From contig OU862933.1 in the NCBI GenBank assembly GCA_917880885.1, positions 13,412,564 to 13,476,563 on the forward strand: 64,000 nt of DNA, given 5' to 3'. Shown here piece by piece: positions 22,401-31,379 of the stretch. Made by a program: the position numbers and the translations under genes. Within the stretch, counting starts at the first letter, position 1, and every line of letters begins with the position of its first letter. The notes beneath the pieces were generated by a model. It worked only from the letters and a program-made list of their open reading frames with translations. It had not been told where the DNA came from and made no database searches. The DNA comes from Limnephilus marmoratus. Taxonomy: Eukaryota > Arthropoda > Insecta > Trichoptera > Limnephilidae.

Positions 22401-25133
22401 TCATCAACTCCCTATAAATTATTTATTTCCTTAGGGATCAATATCAGGACCACCACTATTTCAAATTTACTGAGCGAAGAGCTGAAAGAGAAATCGCATC
22501 ATCTTTATAATATTTTAGCTACCTATGTATTTCTTCAGGGAACAGAAATAGGACCACTACTGTTTCAAATATTTTGAAATTTCAGAGCTGAGAGAAAAAG
22601 TCCCAGGAGAAAATATGGCATCGTAATATTGGGGTACTTTATGAATTGAAAGGCTGAACGAAATGGGGGGCGGGAAAAGTTAGGAAGGGGAGAGGGTGGG
22701 AAATACAGTCCTACCATTGGCAGCTTCATAGATTTAATCTAATGTTATTGTATTAAAATTAAAATTGAAACACTTTTTAACTTTTTTCCACTTATTTATG
22801 TCACCAGTACCAATGCAATTGACATTCTTTTGTATAAATTCTGTAACAGATTTATACATTCTTTTATATAAATTCTGTAACAAAAGAATGTCAATTGCCA
22901 GCCTGAAGGTGTCCATAATAGGATGAAACCGGTACTGGTGAAATAAATAAGTGGAAAAAAGTAAAAAAGTGTTTCAATTTTAATTTTAATACAATAGAAT
23001 TCCACCACGAATAGCAGTACAATAATTAAACTCAATATTATTGTGTTCTAGAGCAGTGGTACGAATCACAGATTTCGAATAAAGTGAAATGTTTGTCTAG
23101 TAAATCATTTACCAACGTATATTATATTTTATTAGTGTTTATTTTTCAGAAACTCTACGACTATGGCCACCTGGGGGAGTCCTTGATCGTATATGTGTTA
23201 AGCCGTACACTTTACCAATTGAAATTAACAACAAAACGTACACGGTAGGCTCGATTAAATTAATTATTTTCCAAAAATTTATTTCTCTCTACTTTTAACC
23301 CATCAAATAAGGTGTACGTATGTAACGCATGTGACGTATTTGAACTTATTCAATAGATGGGAGTAATCAGTAATGTGGGGTGCACCATCAGTCCTTGCAC
23401 TTTTGAAAACTCAATAAAAAAAAACTAATAAATATTTAACAGTAGATTTATTTCTTAAAAATAATGTCTAAATATCCACTATCGCGCGGCTGATATTCCT
23501 TGAATCTGGGTCCAAAATTTATAAAAACTCTTTGACATAAAGCGCGATGCGCACGATGATCTCTTGACGAATATTCGTATTTAACCTAGCCACTATTACC
23601 CAATACTAAATTGGGTAATGGTGGCTAGTTTATTCAAGTTCACCCAACTTTCGAGGTTTTGAGAGGCCATGGGATTTCGTTTTTTCGCTATACTCACTGG
23701 AGCGACAGCGCATTTTAAAACTTTTTTCCATTTGCTCGAGATTTTCAGAAGATCATTTTTTTTAATTTTTCACGAACGTTAAAAAAATCATACCTTCGAA
23801 TTTGAACATAGAGACATAAAAACTTATTATAGTGCTATATAGCCTTCGACCAAGTATATAACAACTTGATCGATGTATATAGCCAATGATTTAACCAGTA
23901 TTTTACCGTTCATCTCATGTTTGTAGGATTTATAAAAAAATCATAAAGTTTATAACCGTAACGAATCCTGCGTGTTTGTTACTTAGAAATTGCCGTGAGA
24001 GGTACTTATTCGAGTCAACATAAGAATATTTTCGATTTCTGTATATTATCTGTGGTGTACTTCATTATGAATGGTGCATATCTATGGAAAAAAGACTTTA
24101 TTTTAACTGTAAACGGCTGATCAGAAATTTTACGTGAAAAAAATATTTTTAACATTGTTATAAAATTGTCAACAAAGTTCGGATTTGCGACATCTATGGT
24201 CATAATAGATAAAACATTTCAATAAGTTCGTTTTAAATCCAAAATAACAAACGTTAGAGCTTCAAATATATATATTTTTTAAATTGCCGAATATAGAAGA
24301 TAATTGTCTTTTTTATCCCAAAAGCAATCGGAGACATTTAAAATGGCGCCAACATATGCCAAAAACCGCTCCAGTTGATACTGGATTATTTGTAGTCCGG
24401 TAGAAGCTAATAATGTTCATGTGTTTTTTTGTATTTTAAGATTCAAAAGGATGACCTAGTGTGGATTCCAGTTCACGCTATTCACCGGGATCCCCAATAT
24501 TACGTCGACCCCGATAAATTTATCCCTGAAAGGTTTTCAGAAGAAAACAAGGACACAATAAAGCCAGGGACTTTCCTTCCGTTTGGTATCGGCCCTCGAA
24601 GCTGCGTCGGTATGGATAACATTATTACTCATTATTTGAATTTATATTGCTAACATGGGTCTTTCTATAATTTATATTGCTAACATGGGTCTTTTTATAA
24701 TTTATATTGCTAACATGGGTCTTTCTATAATTTATATTGCTAACATGGGTCTTTTTATAATTTATATTGCTAACATGGGTCTTTCTATAATTTATATTGC
24801 TAACATGGGTCTTTCTATAATTTATATTGTTAACATGGGTCTTTCTATAATTTATATTGCTCTCATGGGTCGTTCTATAAATTATATTGCTAATATGGGC
24901 CTTTCTATAATTTGTATTGTTAACATAGGCCTTTCTATAATTTATTATTTGAATTCTTTCCAGGAAATCGATTCGCCCTGATGGAAACAAAGATAATCAT
25001 GTTCCACCTGCTCGCTAACTTTGAGATTGTTCAAACACCCAAGACAGAAATTCCTCTGAAGGTTAAAAGTCACGCATTTAACCTACACGGCCTCAACGGG
25101 ACCTGGGTTGGGTTGAAGAAGCGACAAAAATAA
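10255..25133 (+). CDS. Cytochrome P450 gene 1 (CYP3 clan, CYP9-like), nine coding exons
   Basis: Haem-thiolate mono-oxygenase, expected on the cytoplasmic face of the endoplasmic reticulum, using NADPH-P450 reductase to oxidise lipophilic substrates. Joined exons: 10255-10478, 16192-16352, 17187-17330, 20811-21016, 21374-21602, 22157-22378, 23150-23244, 24441-24609, 24964-25133 (1620 nt, 539 aa plus stop, no internal stop). Seen in order: a hydrophobic anchor at about residues 7-27, the hinge KPYPYIGN, VKDFDHF-like IKDFDHFTDH, C-helix WHNMR (WxxxR), DMIHLL, I-helix AGYEATS, ETLR (ExxR), PERF and the haem loop FGIGPRSCVG with its cysteine. All introns are GT-AG. The DFDHF and DMIHLL motifs and the length of about 540 aa resemble CYP9; a formal family name needs alignment. 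The substrate is unknown. It pairs with the paralogue at 36975-60115. The TEs in its introns leave the exons intact, so I infer a working gene. Confidence 0.93.
11162..11287. mobile_element. Small MITE
   Basis: Begins GGGGGCGTTCAAG with TAACGTAACGC and ends CGTTACGTAACACCC; imperfect inverted ends sharing CGTTACGT. Boundaries uncertain. Confidence 0.45.
11640..12005 (+). pseudogene. C2H2 zinc-finger array relic inside hAT 3
   Basis: Reads, across frame breaks, as several classical C2H2 fingers: the linker EKPFS three times with variants, CPDCNYSC then LK, RHLLTH and VHSMIH. Zinc pairs C-x2-C and H-x3-H are visible. In-frame stops and shifts make it non-coding. The source gene is not in the window; I infer capture of a host zinc-finger fragment. 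Confidence 0.7.
12556..12728. mobile_element. Palindromic foldback element
   Basis: Arms of about 66 bp are almost perfect inverted copies (start GGGCCTAGTCACTAA, end TTAGTGACTAGGCCC) around a 38-bp spacer. The DNA could form a long hairpin. Confidence 0.85.
12783..13350. other. Intron 1 sequence; possible LINE 3' tail
   Basis: Starts with TATTTTATTTATTTG, which read on the minus strand looks like an AAAT-type LINE tail. It could be the 3' end of the LINE at 14244-15720. Otherwise AT-rich with no gene. Confidence 0.4.
13356..14143. mobile_element. Family D MITE, copy 1
   Basis: Terminal inverted repeats GGGAACGTACCCATACTACG and complement; internal C runs (13401-13410, about 14044-14062 and 14101-14112). 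No clean TSD (TTA on the left, TGT on the right). Copy 2 is at 34856-35015. Confidence 0.75.
14244..15720 (-). pseudogene. Jockey/CR1-like LINE reverse transcriptase, broken
   Basis: Minus strand. From the 5' side: TDFSKAFYKVSQKILLNKLE (15600-15720), then a 465-bp insertion. Then FETYLTSRKLYVKFSNH, GVPKGYHLGPILFLLFINDI, catalytic FADD changed to FADN, LNINKCQSISFSR, LGVVFNDKMTFVPHI, and the tail RSILEYNSSLWSP with KIERVQHKFL. Multiple frameshifts. A non-LTR retrotransposon; endonuclease absent. Confidence 0.85.
15137..15601. mobile_element. Family C CT-rich retroelement copy 1
   Basis: Begins CTAGCTGATTCCCGGCATGC, continues with a CT-rich block, and ends ATTTATATAGATA. Inserted between two parts of the LINE reverse transcriptase that read through once it is removed. 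Also at 19318-19565. Confidence 0.75.
15725..16191. other. Intron 1 of P450 gene 1, no element resolved
   Basis: AT-rich. On the minus strand near 15880-15925 a TATCCGAAACGTTTGG stretch resembles the GAAACG part of PLE terminal repeats, without the rest of the motif. Confidence 0.4.
16192..16352 (+). CDS. P450 gene 1, coding exon 2
   Basis: Acceptor TTTCAG, donor GTATAA. Encodes ICGVYNFTGPALLIKD through IKDFDHFTDH to FSMRG. Phase 2 in, phase 1 out, as in gene 2. Confidence 0.9.
16492..16935. repeat. 32-bp direct repeats bracketing the tRNA-like sequence
   Basis: 16492-16523 and 16904-16935 match at all but one position (GTAACAATTATTA then GCAATAATTATCAGCC). They bracket about 380 bp containing the tRNA-like sequence. 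Too long for a usual SINE duplication. Confidence 0.7.
16569..16640 (-). tRNA. tRNA-like sequence, probably SINE head or pseudo-tRNA
   Basis: 72 nt with tRNA geometry: D arm GCTC/GAGC, T arm ACGGG/CCCGT with TTCAAGT loop, and internal promoter boxes TAGCTCAATTGG and GGTTCAAGTCC. The acceptor pairs at only 5 of 7 positions, position 33 is C, and the implied anticodon would be GGC (Ala). I judge it not a functional tRNA. Lies in P450 gene 1 intron 2. Confidence 0.55.
17028..17170 (-). mobile_element. Possible LINE tail with TAAA repeats
   Basis: An ATAAATAAATAAATAAA run followed by unique sequence; no coding part. Exon 3 begins just downstream. Confidence 0.3.
17187..17330 (+). CDS. P450 gene 1, coding exon 3
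   Basis: Carries the C-helix motif WHNMR (WxxxR, haem propionate contact) followed by LSPAFTGSKM. The acceptor TATTAG has a weak pyrimidine tract; the donor is GTGAGA. Phase 1 in and out. Confidence 0.88.
17720..17765 (+). repeat. Perfect hairpin in intron 3
   Basis: 17-bp perfect stem CTGAAGAGAACCCCGTA with complement, 12-nt loop. Could be a miniature palindrome or a small RNA precursor; no conservation evidence. The rest of 17331-18250 shows nothing recognised. Confidence 0.6.
18263..18466. mobile_element. Candidate MITE
   Basis: Imperfect inverted ends CACGGTCGTTGTTCCCAAC and GTTTGGGAACAACGGCCGT, about 200 bp apart. No clear TSD. Confidence 0.5.
18580..18850. repeat. Dispersed repeat, second copy of 9545-9830
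   Basis: Collinear stretches with 9545-9830, including AAGAAGAAGA, AAAACACGACTC and ACTGTGAATTTTT. Unknown type. Confidence 0.6.
18851..18897. repeat. 47-nt near-perfect palindrome
   Basis: CAATTTAAGTTTTAAAGCTC pairs with its complement around a T-rich centre. Directly precedes the hAT at 18923. Confidence 0.8.
18923..20579. mobile_element. hAT transposon 4, non-autonomous
   Basis: Ends CAGGGCTGGGCA / TGCCCAGCCCTG with an 8-bp duplication CTCGTATG (18915-18922, 20580-20587). Subterminal arrays of AAATACAAATTACAAAATAC-type motifs on both sides. No transposase. Contains a family C insertion and an AATAAT-rich block at 20020-20330. In P450 gene 1 intron 3. Confidence 0.92.
19318..19565. mobile_element. 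Family C CT-rich retroelement copy 2
   Basis: Shares CTAG, TTCCCGGCATGCGTTG, the CT-rich block and CTCGCGTGCCA with 15137-15601. Truncated at its 3' side. Nested in hAT 4. Confidence 0.7.
20811..21016 (+). CDS. P450 gene 1, coding exon 4
   Basis: Acceptor TTTCAG, donor GTTTGT. Encodes MEIEMKGLMSKLTNDVI through CAFGLQCDS to TVMFPRLRK. Same 206-nt length as the gene 2 exon. Phase 1 in, phase 0 out. Confidence 0.92.
21017..21373 (+). other. Intron 4 of P450 gene 1
   Basis: No element recognised; contains several loosely repeated GTGACTTA/TAGTGAC motifs between 21120 and 21290. Confidence 0.5.
21374..21602 (+). CDS. P450 gene 1, coding exon 5
   Basis: Acceptor TTACAG, non-consensus donor GTTAGA (gene 2 has GTTGGG at the same place). 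Encodes SGLIRRDMIHLLMMARKG and the linker before the I-helix. 229 nt, as in gene 2. Confidence 0.92.
21603..22156 (+). other. Intron 5 of P450 gene 1
   Basis: Ordinary intron sequence; no repeat ends or coding signal seen. Confidence 0.6.
22157..22378 (+). CDS. P450 gene 1, coding exon 6 (I-helix)
   Basis: Encodes WTDDEITAQAVIFLF followed by the oxygen-activation motif AGYEATSS and LSFMCYELANN. Acceptor TTTCAG, donor GTTGGT. 222 nt, as in gene 2. Confidence 0.94.
22425..22612 (+). repeat. Tandem duplication in P450 gene 1 intron 6
   Basis: Two diverged copies (about 22426-22510 and 22530-22610) share AGGACCACYACT, TTTCAAAT and GAGCTGARAGAGAAA. The block after the donor also matches intron 6 of gene 2, so it is old intron sequence duplicated in gene 1. 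Confidence 0.6.
22746..22996. mobile_element. PLE-type hairpin repeat
   Basis: Inverted arms of about 62 bp (TATTGTATTAAAATTAAAAT to GTCACCAGTACC, and complement). The right part contains CCTGAAGGTGTCC and GGATGAAACCGGT, the kind of motif seen in PLE terminal repeats. It is followed by GAATTCCACCACG, shared with 28064-28244. Confidence 0.6.
23150..23244 (+). CDS. P450 gene 1, coding exon 7 (K-helix)
   Basis: Encodes ETLRLWPPGG (ExxR motif) and DRICVKPY. Acceptor TTTCAG, donor GTAGGC. 95 nt, as in gene 2. Confidence 0.92.
23245..24440 (+). other. Intron 7 of P450 gene 1
   Basis: About 1.2 kb, AT-rich, containing a short local palindrome near 23600 (TTACCCAATACTAAATTGGG). No coding or mobile element ends recognised. 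Confidence 0.6.
24441..24609 (+). CDS. P450 gene 1, coding exon 8 (PERF and haem loop)
   Basis: Encodes VWIPVHAIHRDPQYY, PERF, LPFGIGPRSCVG with the haem-ligating cysteine. The acceptor is TTTTAAG (A before AG, not C), the donor GTATGG. 169 nt, as in gene 2. Confidence 0.94.
24641..24945 (+). repeat. 30-bp minisatellite in P450 gene 1 intron 8
   Basis: About ten tandem copies of a 30-bp unit containing TTTATATTGCTAACATGGGT. The first units are near identical and the last three diverged. It fills almost the whole intron between the haem-loop exon and the last exon. The unit length is a multiple of three with no stop, so long ORFs appear on both strands; these are artefacts. Confidence 0.95.
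24964..25133 (+). CDS. P450 gene 1, last coding exon
   Basis: Encodes NRFALMETKIIMF through TWVGLKKRQK and stop TAA. Acceptor TTCCAG lies just after the intronic minisatellite. An AATAAA hexamer overlaps the stop codon, as in gene 2; I see no better polyadenylation signal close downstream. Confidence 0.92.
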
Positions 25134-25420
25134 AATCACATATGATTATGTGTAGTATTTACAATTGACTACTCCATTAATATACTATAACTTTTAAATG
25201 TGGAATTATTATTATTGACGTAATACTTATTATTGTAATTTTCCTGTGCCTGTATTAGAAGTAAAATACAAAATATGATATGACATTGAAAGGGTTAAGA
25301 ATTGGACCACCACAAATCTGGTCATTTTGATTGCAATAACCGTTTTAATGCAAAAATGTAGGCCACTTTAGGGGATTGAAGCACATGTAAGAAACAAACA
25401 TAAAAATTATGCTTATAATG
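25134..25420 (+). other. 3' flank of P450 gene 1
   Basis: Likely 3'UTR and flank, AT-rich. No terminator-type element beyond AATAAA overlapping the stop. Confidence 0.5.
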
Positions 25421-25421
25421 A

Positions 25422-25645
25422 GAAAACCTCAAATTGTAATATTTGATCACTATAGCGAGCCTCAATCGAAAATTTGATACAGAACAATCAGAAAAAATAC
25501 GGTCACATCGTCATATCTGATCCCTGGAAATGAACCGAAGATCTTAACCCAGGATTTTTAATCCCTTTCTAATTTTTCTGTTTCAAATTTTCTGTTGAGG
25601 GTCGCCGATATTGTCACTGAAGATTAAATATTACAATTTGTGGTT
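25422..25645. mobile_element. Family I MITE, copy 1
   Basis: Inverted ends AAACCTCAAATTGTAATATT and a diverged complement; inner blocks GAGCCTCAA and TTGAGGGTCG. Related to 51671-51910. Confidence 0.55.
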
Positions 25646-25649
25646 TACT

Positions 25650-27540
25650 CTTTAGATAAGTTAAAACAAAAATGAATATTCATCCTAGATGTACGAGACG
25701 TTTGTACATAAACTGTATAAACAAAATAGAGATCTGGACACAATGGTACGCCAATGGGATTTAGTACGCCAATGGTCTTCTGGATGAATTTGGATGAATT
25801 GACAAATGATTCTAGGTAAAATGGCCAAAACTGAATATAGTACTTAAAATGTATTTCGCACTTTTGCAGTCTCTTGGAAACTGGGGTTTTGGGGCTCAAG
25901 AGACTGGGATACTGGGAAGAAAAGTAAACTGAATTTTAGACTTATTAAAACACTTTTAAAATAGGTTAAAACTTGGAGATTTTGGTTTCTTGGTGACTGT
26001 TTCTTCTTGGACGGTAGTTTTTAACTGCTTTATGACCGATTTGTCGTCTGTATTTATAGGGTAAATCTGGGTTGGACTTTTAGGGCACAAAACCTCCCTG
26101 TTCTTTGTAGGGTGTTTGTGTTAAGTACCTATTTTTCCTGATCGCTACGATTTGCGATCAGATGTGTTAAAATTGTATGTGATAGCTATTGCCAAGATAA
26201 TCCCGATTCCTAAAACCAAAGTCTCACATAATTTTTATTGTTTTTACGAGAAAAGGTACAAGCTTACCTTTGTGATATAAGTACAATATTGAGGATTAAA
26301 ACATTTTTCTTAAAGTGCAACAACCACTGGTAGACGTCAGTTTTCAAGTATGCGTTTGCTTATGCAGTTTTCGCTTATGTCAATTTTTCGGCGATGATAT
26401 GTATCTATTGATCCTAATTATCACCGATTTCTCGAAATTTACCTCCAAGTTTTCGGGAAGATGAATTCGTTATCGTAATTATTCTCGATTTCGATATTTC
26501 CTTTGTTCAGCATTGGCCAATCGCAGCTCGGCTTTGGGTGGGGGCGACTGTGGTCATTGCTTCCGATTGAGCCGATTTTGATGCTGCATGTATTACTTAC
26601 CAATGCGTTTGTGTTTTCAATTGATAAGTTAATTGAAGAACGTAATAGCGTTTTATACATCATTTGGAAGATGCGCTAAACGCACATTATTTCGTTAGCC
26701 AATAGCGGTTCTCCAATTGTGGGCACGTAAATTCCAATCTCGACTGTTTTAGTGTTTTAGTCGTCTCATTTGCTTTCGTAGACTCGTTCGATGCACACTG
26801 ATTTCTTTGACACGTTCGATACACTAGACTTGCAGTAAAGTTAATATAATAGAATAGAAAAGTCTTACAATAAGAAAATGAAAATAAAATTACCGACACT
26901 TTCTAGGTAGCATATAGTTCGAGATTCTTCATTCTTGAATTCAAGAATCTTGCAATCATAGATAAGATAGCAGCCAATAATAGATCCGGGGCTGTTGAAT
27001 GTAAGCACATAATTATTATATTGCACTATCATAACTGTAGACTATACCTGTTAAATTTTAACAAACCGCCTGATTTTGTCATATATGATATTATAATCTA
27101 TTCCTACCGCCCCAGAGGTCAAAACATGGGTGACTTTGGGAAAATCTTCATACTAAAAATAGTATTTTTGTTGATTCGTTGATATTATTTGCTCGGTTTG
27201 GTGTGGACAAAATATAATGAATTTTGAAGGACGATTGGAGATATACCTCCGCCGAGACTGTCTGATGCTGAACTGATTAGTGGGGGGGGTAGGTAGGTAC
27301 ATTAATATTATGGTTGTGGCTATATATCACCTTTGCCATGTTACGAGTAGTTAAAATGCAATATAATATTATTTCCTGATTTGGAAACATTGGCGTAGCA
27401 GATTGTACCGTTTCAGCCGCGATGTTATGGAAATGTGCTTTATCTGCAGATACAGCAGTTTGTCTTTACAGCGCTCAATCAATTCCAGCCATCGAGTAAT
27501 ATTGTATGAACTAACTTCATTTTTTTGTAATTTATTTTTG
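25650..27540. other. Intergenic, no recognised gene
   Basis: Several short ORFs (for example minus strand 26439-26899) lack recognisable motifs. A small palindrome around GAATTC lies at about 26930-26955. Nothing else supported. Confidence 0.55.
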
Positions 27541-27569
27541 GGGTGTTATGCCGTGTTGCGCTACCTCCT

Positions 27570-29390
27570 CATTAGCCAAAGAATTGCGCGCCAATGAGGA
27601 AATCTTAGTTCTGCCAGCGGACATAGGTAATGCCACTGTCGTGATCAATACGGTAGACTACGCGTAGGTACATTAAGAAGATGGAAGACCTCCTGTGCGA
27701 TGCCAGCACTTACAAGAAAATTAAAAACAACCCCACCAACACGATTGACCTGAAGACAAGAGAGCTTTTTAAAGCTTCCAGTTATAGGAAAGATGGTCGA
27801 TCTGGGCTTTTCGTAAAAGCTTCCAGAACTCCAACCTTGTATGATCTTCCAAAAATACATGAAAAGGATATCCCAATGAGACCGATTGTCAGTGCTATTA
27901 GCGCACTTACGTATAAACTCTCCCAATACCTCTGGAAAAACTGAATCTTGGATTGAGGATTCCACAGATCTGATCAGTAAATTTAAAAAGGTTAAAACTG
28001 ATGAAAGGGATATTCTTGTCAGTTTTGACGTAGTATTTCTTTTAACGAATGTTCCTCTAATAGTATATTATAATAAAACGAATATAAAACTTTATTCCAC
28101 TTAATTTTATTCGACCGTAACCGGTTTCAGCTCGTTGAAGATGGCTTTAACGAGCTGAACCGGTTACGGTCGAATAAAATTAAGTGGAATAAAGTTTTAT
28201 ATTCGTTTTATTATAATATATTATAATGGAATTCCACCATGTAATTCCTCTAATAGAATCCATGACAATGCTCAGGGAGGTATATGGGGAAGACATTTGT
28301 AAACTTTTTGAACACTGTCTCAAAACAGGATATTTTGCATTTCAGGGTGAACTTTTTGAGCAAATGGAAGGAGTTGCGATGGGTAGTCCGTTGTCGCCAG
28401 TTCTAGCTAACTTTTTTTATGGAGAAGTTGAAGAAGTGGCACTCGACACAGCTTCAGCTGTTCCAAAGTTACGGTGGCGTTATGTCGACGATGTCTTCGC
28501 TATTTAGCCTCATGGAACAGAGAAACTGAACGAATTCCTGGATCATCTTAATTCACTTCATAGCAAAATTAAGTTCACAATGGAGCTGGAAAATAACCAT
28601 AAAATCCTGCCTTTTCTAGATGTGGAAGTGATGAGAAAAAAAGATAGTAACCTAGGACACACAGTTTATAGGAAACCAACGCATACAAATCGATATCTAC
28701 ATGATCACCACCCAGCGTAGAAGTGAGGACTTATCCATACGTTGGAAACCCAAGCGACCAAAATATGTGAAGAACCAAAAATCGAAGCGGAACTTACAAA
28801 GCTCACCGATTCACTGGAGCGTAACGGTTACCCGGCAAGGCAGACAAGGTAAATAATTAAAGCCAAATCTGCACCAAACGAAGACAGAATGGAACAAGAG
28901 TCAAAAGGCTATGCTTCCTACCTTATGTTCACAATGTGACAGACAGAATTGCCAGACTGTTGAGGAAAGAAAGCATCAAGACTGTCCTCGGAACCACAAC
29001 TAAAATACAAGACCTACTTAGGTCTACAAAGACCAAGTTTCCTCTGTAAACAGATGGAGTGTATAAACTCAGCTGTTCCGGATATGACAAGGTTTATGTA
29101 GGCCAGACAGAGCGGACGATCTCCAAAAGGATATCAGAACACTTTCGAGCGTGTAAACTTGGCCACCCCGACGAATCGGAAATCGCCGTGCATTTACTTG
29201 AAACCGGCCATTACTTTGGATTTGTTCCTGAAGTCCTGGGAAGACCCAACACATATAGAACATGCCTAATTACAGAGGCAATTGAAATTCATAAAAATCC
29301 AATTAACATTATTAGAGACGACGGAGCTAGGTTCAATAGTTCGTGATGTCCGATAATTAACGGCTACACCAAAGCTAAACGCAGAAAACC
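27570..29390 (+). pseudogene. PLE reverse transcriptase plus GIY-YIG, broken
   Basis: Seen across frames: LVLPADIGNATVVI, DLPKIHEKDIPMRPIVSAIS, DILVSFDVVFLLTNVPL, then after the hairpin insert EGVAMGSPLSPVLANFFYGE and the catalytic YVDD. Next come HKILPFLDVEV, YRKPTHTNRYLH, and the GIY-YIG part VYVGQTERTISKRISEHF with ETGHYFGF. PLEs copy RNA into DNA and use the endonuclease to prime. Several stops and frameshifts, including TAG right after YVDDVFAI. Confidence 0.9.
28064..28244. mobile_element. Hairpin insertion inside PLE reverse transcriptase
   Basis: Near-perfect palindrome with arms of about 75 bp (loop near GAAGATGGCTTT), flanked by a perfect 12-bp duplication TTCCTCTAATAG (28052-28063, 28245-28256). 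Removing the insert and one duplication restores the RT reading. Contains ACCGGTTTCAGCTCG and ends GGAATTCCACCATG, like 22746-22996, so I infer a minimal PLE-type terminal repeat. Confidence 0.88.
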
Positions 29391-29506
29391 ATTTTGAATT
29401 ATACTGTAATACCAGCTCGTAGGTAGCTCTGGAGTGGAGCTGGCAACACGGTGTCGCTTCTGAGTACTTAAGCACACTTTTCACCACTAACAATTACACA
29501 TCTGCC

Positions 29507-29538
29507 CTGATGATGGACACTGTAACGCTGTCCGAAAC
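29507..29538 (+). ncRNA. Hammerhead-ribozyme-like core in PLE copy 2
   Basis: CTGATGA, GGACA/TGTCC stem, GAAAC; identical in this segment to 2231-2262. Confidence 0.45.
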
Positions 29539-29624
29539 GTTGGCTAAAGGAGGAGGTAGCGCAACACGGCGTAACACCCCAAAAATAAATAACAAAAAAA
29601 AAACTTTTGGCCGTGAAAGTCAAA

Positions 29625-30002
29625 GTCAAGGTTAGGTTAGGATTGAGTTAGGTACAGCGTATTGGCCTCGTCTCCACAAAGCTGACTTTGAGAATAATTA
29701 CTTGAAATTTTTTGGATTTAGTGTTATTTTTCTCGCAAACTAATAGTAGTAACAATTTTAAATTCAGTGAAAAGTTCGAAAGCATTTTTGGAGATGCAGC
29801 ATATTGCCATTACATAGATATGAGCGATTATTATAGTTACGCAGAAAAACTTGATATTCATCATTATTGAAAGTAAACACAGTACGTACCCTACAGTAAA
29901 TTGAAACCCTTAAAATAATATTATTATGACCTAAATTTGAACCAAAGATCCTGGGACTGAGGATATAAACATCTAAACTTATCAATGGTCATTAAAAAAT
30001 AC
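29625..30002. other. Intergenic, no recognised gene
   Basis: AT-rich; nothing supported. Confidence 0.5.
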
Positions 30003-30010
30003 GTCGCATC

Positions 30011-30326
30011 CTTATATTTGTGCTATCTGCAGTTTTTACTAGGTGGGACTGCGCTTCCGGGTGTCGCCGATATTGTTTACCAATTAACAAATAAACTAAA
30101 TGAACGAATAATTAACGAATAAACCAAACGAACGTTAAACTAAATGAACGAATTCTTTCCGTATTCAAACTATATTGTTAACCAATACTAATGCACATCT
30201 TCAAAAAATCAACGAAATGAACAAATTCTTTTCGTATGCAAACTACTCTAATTAGGGCGTAGTCCGCCGACAGTTGTGCGGACGCCGGACACCATAGCAT
30301 ATCTCCTTTGTATTTGAATATCTTTG
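30011..30326. mobile_element. Family H element, copy 1
   Basis: Flanked by GTCGCATC at 30003-30010 and 30327-30334 (8 bp). Contains CTTCCGGGTGTCGCCGATAT, AACGAATAA-type repeats and GTCCGCCGACAGTTG. An inverted copy is at 41889-42228. Confidence 0.7.
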
Positions 30327-31004
30327 GTCGCATCTATTTACGGTAAACTTACACGTGGTTGTACATTAGGGTGGAACTATATGGATGGAACCCAATTAAT
30401 AATAATTACTTTCAGCAGTGCGGTAAAGGTATCTACTACTTGCAGAGACGATTAAGATCTAGTTGTTTCGTTAAAATTTCAACTTTTTAGGATGCTTTTC
30501 CGGTAAAACTGTTTATTTGTGAAATTGGTTAGGTAAAAGTACAAACTCTCGTTGTTTGTTATCGTTACACAAGGAAGCATAAATGTGGGACGATATCGGG
30601 TAAATGTGATCTTACTCTATACTATAGGTATATTTATACACCTTATTATTGAAAAAAAAAACGAAATAAAAAAAATGTTGGTAAGAACCTACCTTTTAAC
30701 TAGTTAACCACTAGAGCGGGCGAGCGACTTTTTATTGAAAAATAAAAACAATTAAATTTTAAAACAACCTATAGGAACCTACCAATTAATACCACTAGTG
30801 CGAACGAGAAACTATTTCGACGGCTGTCCAAATTCTGCTGGCGATGGAGCGCGTTTTTATTCACAAAACGTACTAATAACTCTCTTGAACCTTGTCCCAT
30901 TGAATTATTTTTTTCTCAAATTGTGGCTAAATATTTGGTCTTAAATGATTAGATTGAAGGAATGAATGCAATGAAGTATCTATGGAGGAATACTTATTTT
31001 TGCG

Positions 31005-31366
31005 AACACTGGGTCATTTCTGACCCACCACAGGAGTCTACGCATTACGGGTATGTTTGCCCACCTACTGCGTGGCGGGACAGATCGGGAGAGACTGGTT
31101 GAGGGAGACCTTTTGATCTCTCCAGCCGGACTCTCTCGAACCATCGCATTGCACCGCAGTGGGATGGATTCATGCGTCCGTCATTCCTGGACACGTTGAA
31201 CACCAGATTCCTACCCACCCCCCGTACCTTATTCCTTCGCAGAACTTCTCATCTCCTTAATTTCCTTAAAATGACGCTCCACACAGCATCCCCAAAGACG
31301 ACATGAGCCCTGAGGGGATTTTTGTTTTCCTCAGTGCCTCCTGTGTGAAACTAATCTAAAAAAACG
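31005..31366 (+). mobile_element. Family F SINE-like repeat, 5'-truncated copy
   Basis: Shares CTGCGTGGCGGGACAGATCG-like, GGATTCATGCGTCCGTCA, CATCCCCAAAGACGACAT and CCTGTGTGAAACTAAT blocks with the copies at 43892, 55260 and 59297. Confidence 0.75.
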
Positions 31367-31379
31367 GGTCCAGTTTACA

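Larger units (their letters stand above)
27541..29620 (+). mobile_element. Penelope-like element, copy 2 (most complete)
   Basis: Begins with a piece of inverted terminal repeat (GCCGTGTTGCGCTACCTCCT), then reverse transcriptase, linker and GIY-YIG sequence, and ends with the direct-orientation terminal repeat containing a hammerhead-like core. Interrupted by a hairpin insertion at 28064-28244. Clearly inactive. Confidence 0.85.

Noticed and set aside
24641..24945. CRISPR-like array
   Set aside because: Units are contiguous with no variable spacers, in a spliced eukaryotic gene; it is a minisatellite.
24625..24990. Long ORFs on both strands with repeated NINYRKTHVS or IIYIANMGLS units
   Set aside because: They are translations of the 30-bp intronic minisatellite; no start context, no homology, and they overlap P450 introns.
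26439..26899. Minus-strand ORFs of 70-74 aa
   Set aside because: No recognisable motif, splice context or repeat; length expected by chance.
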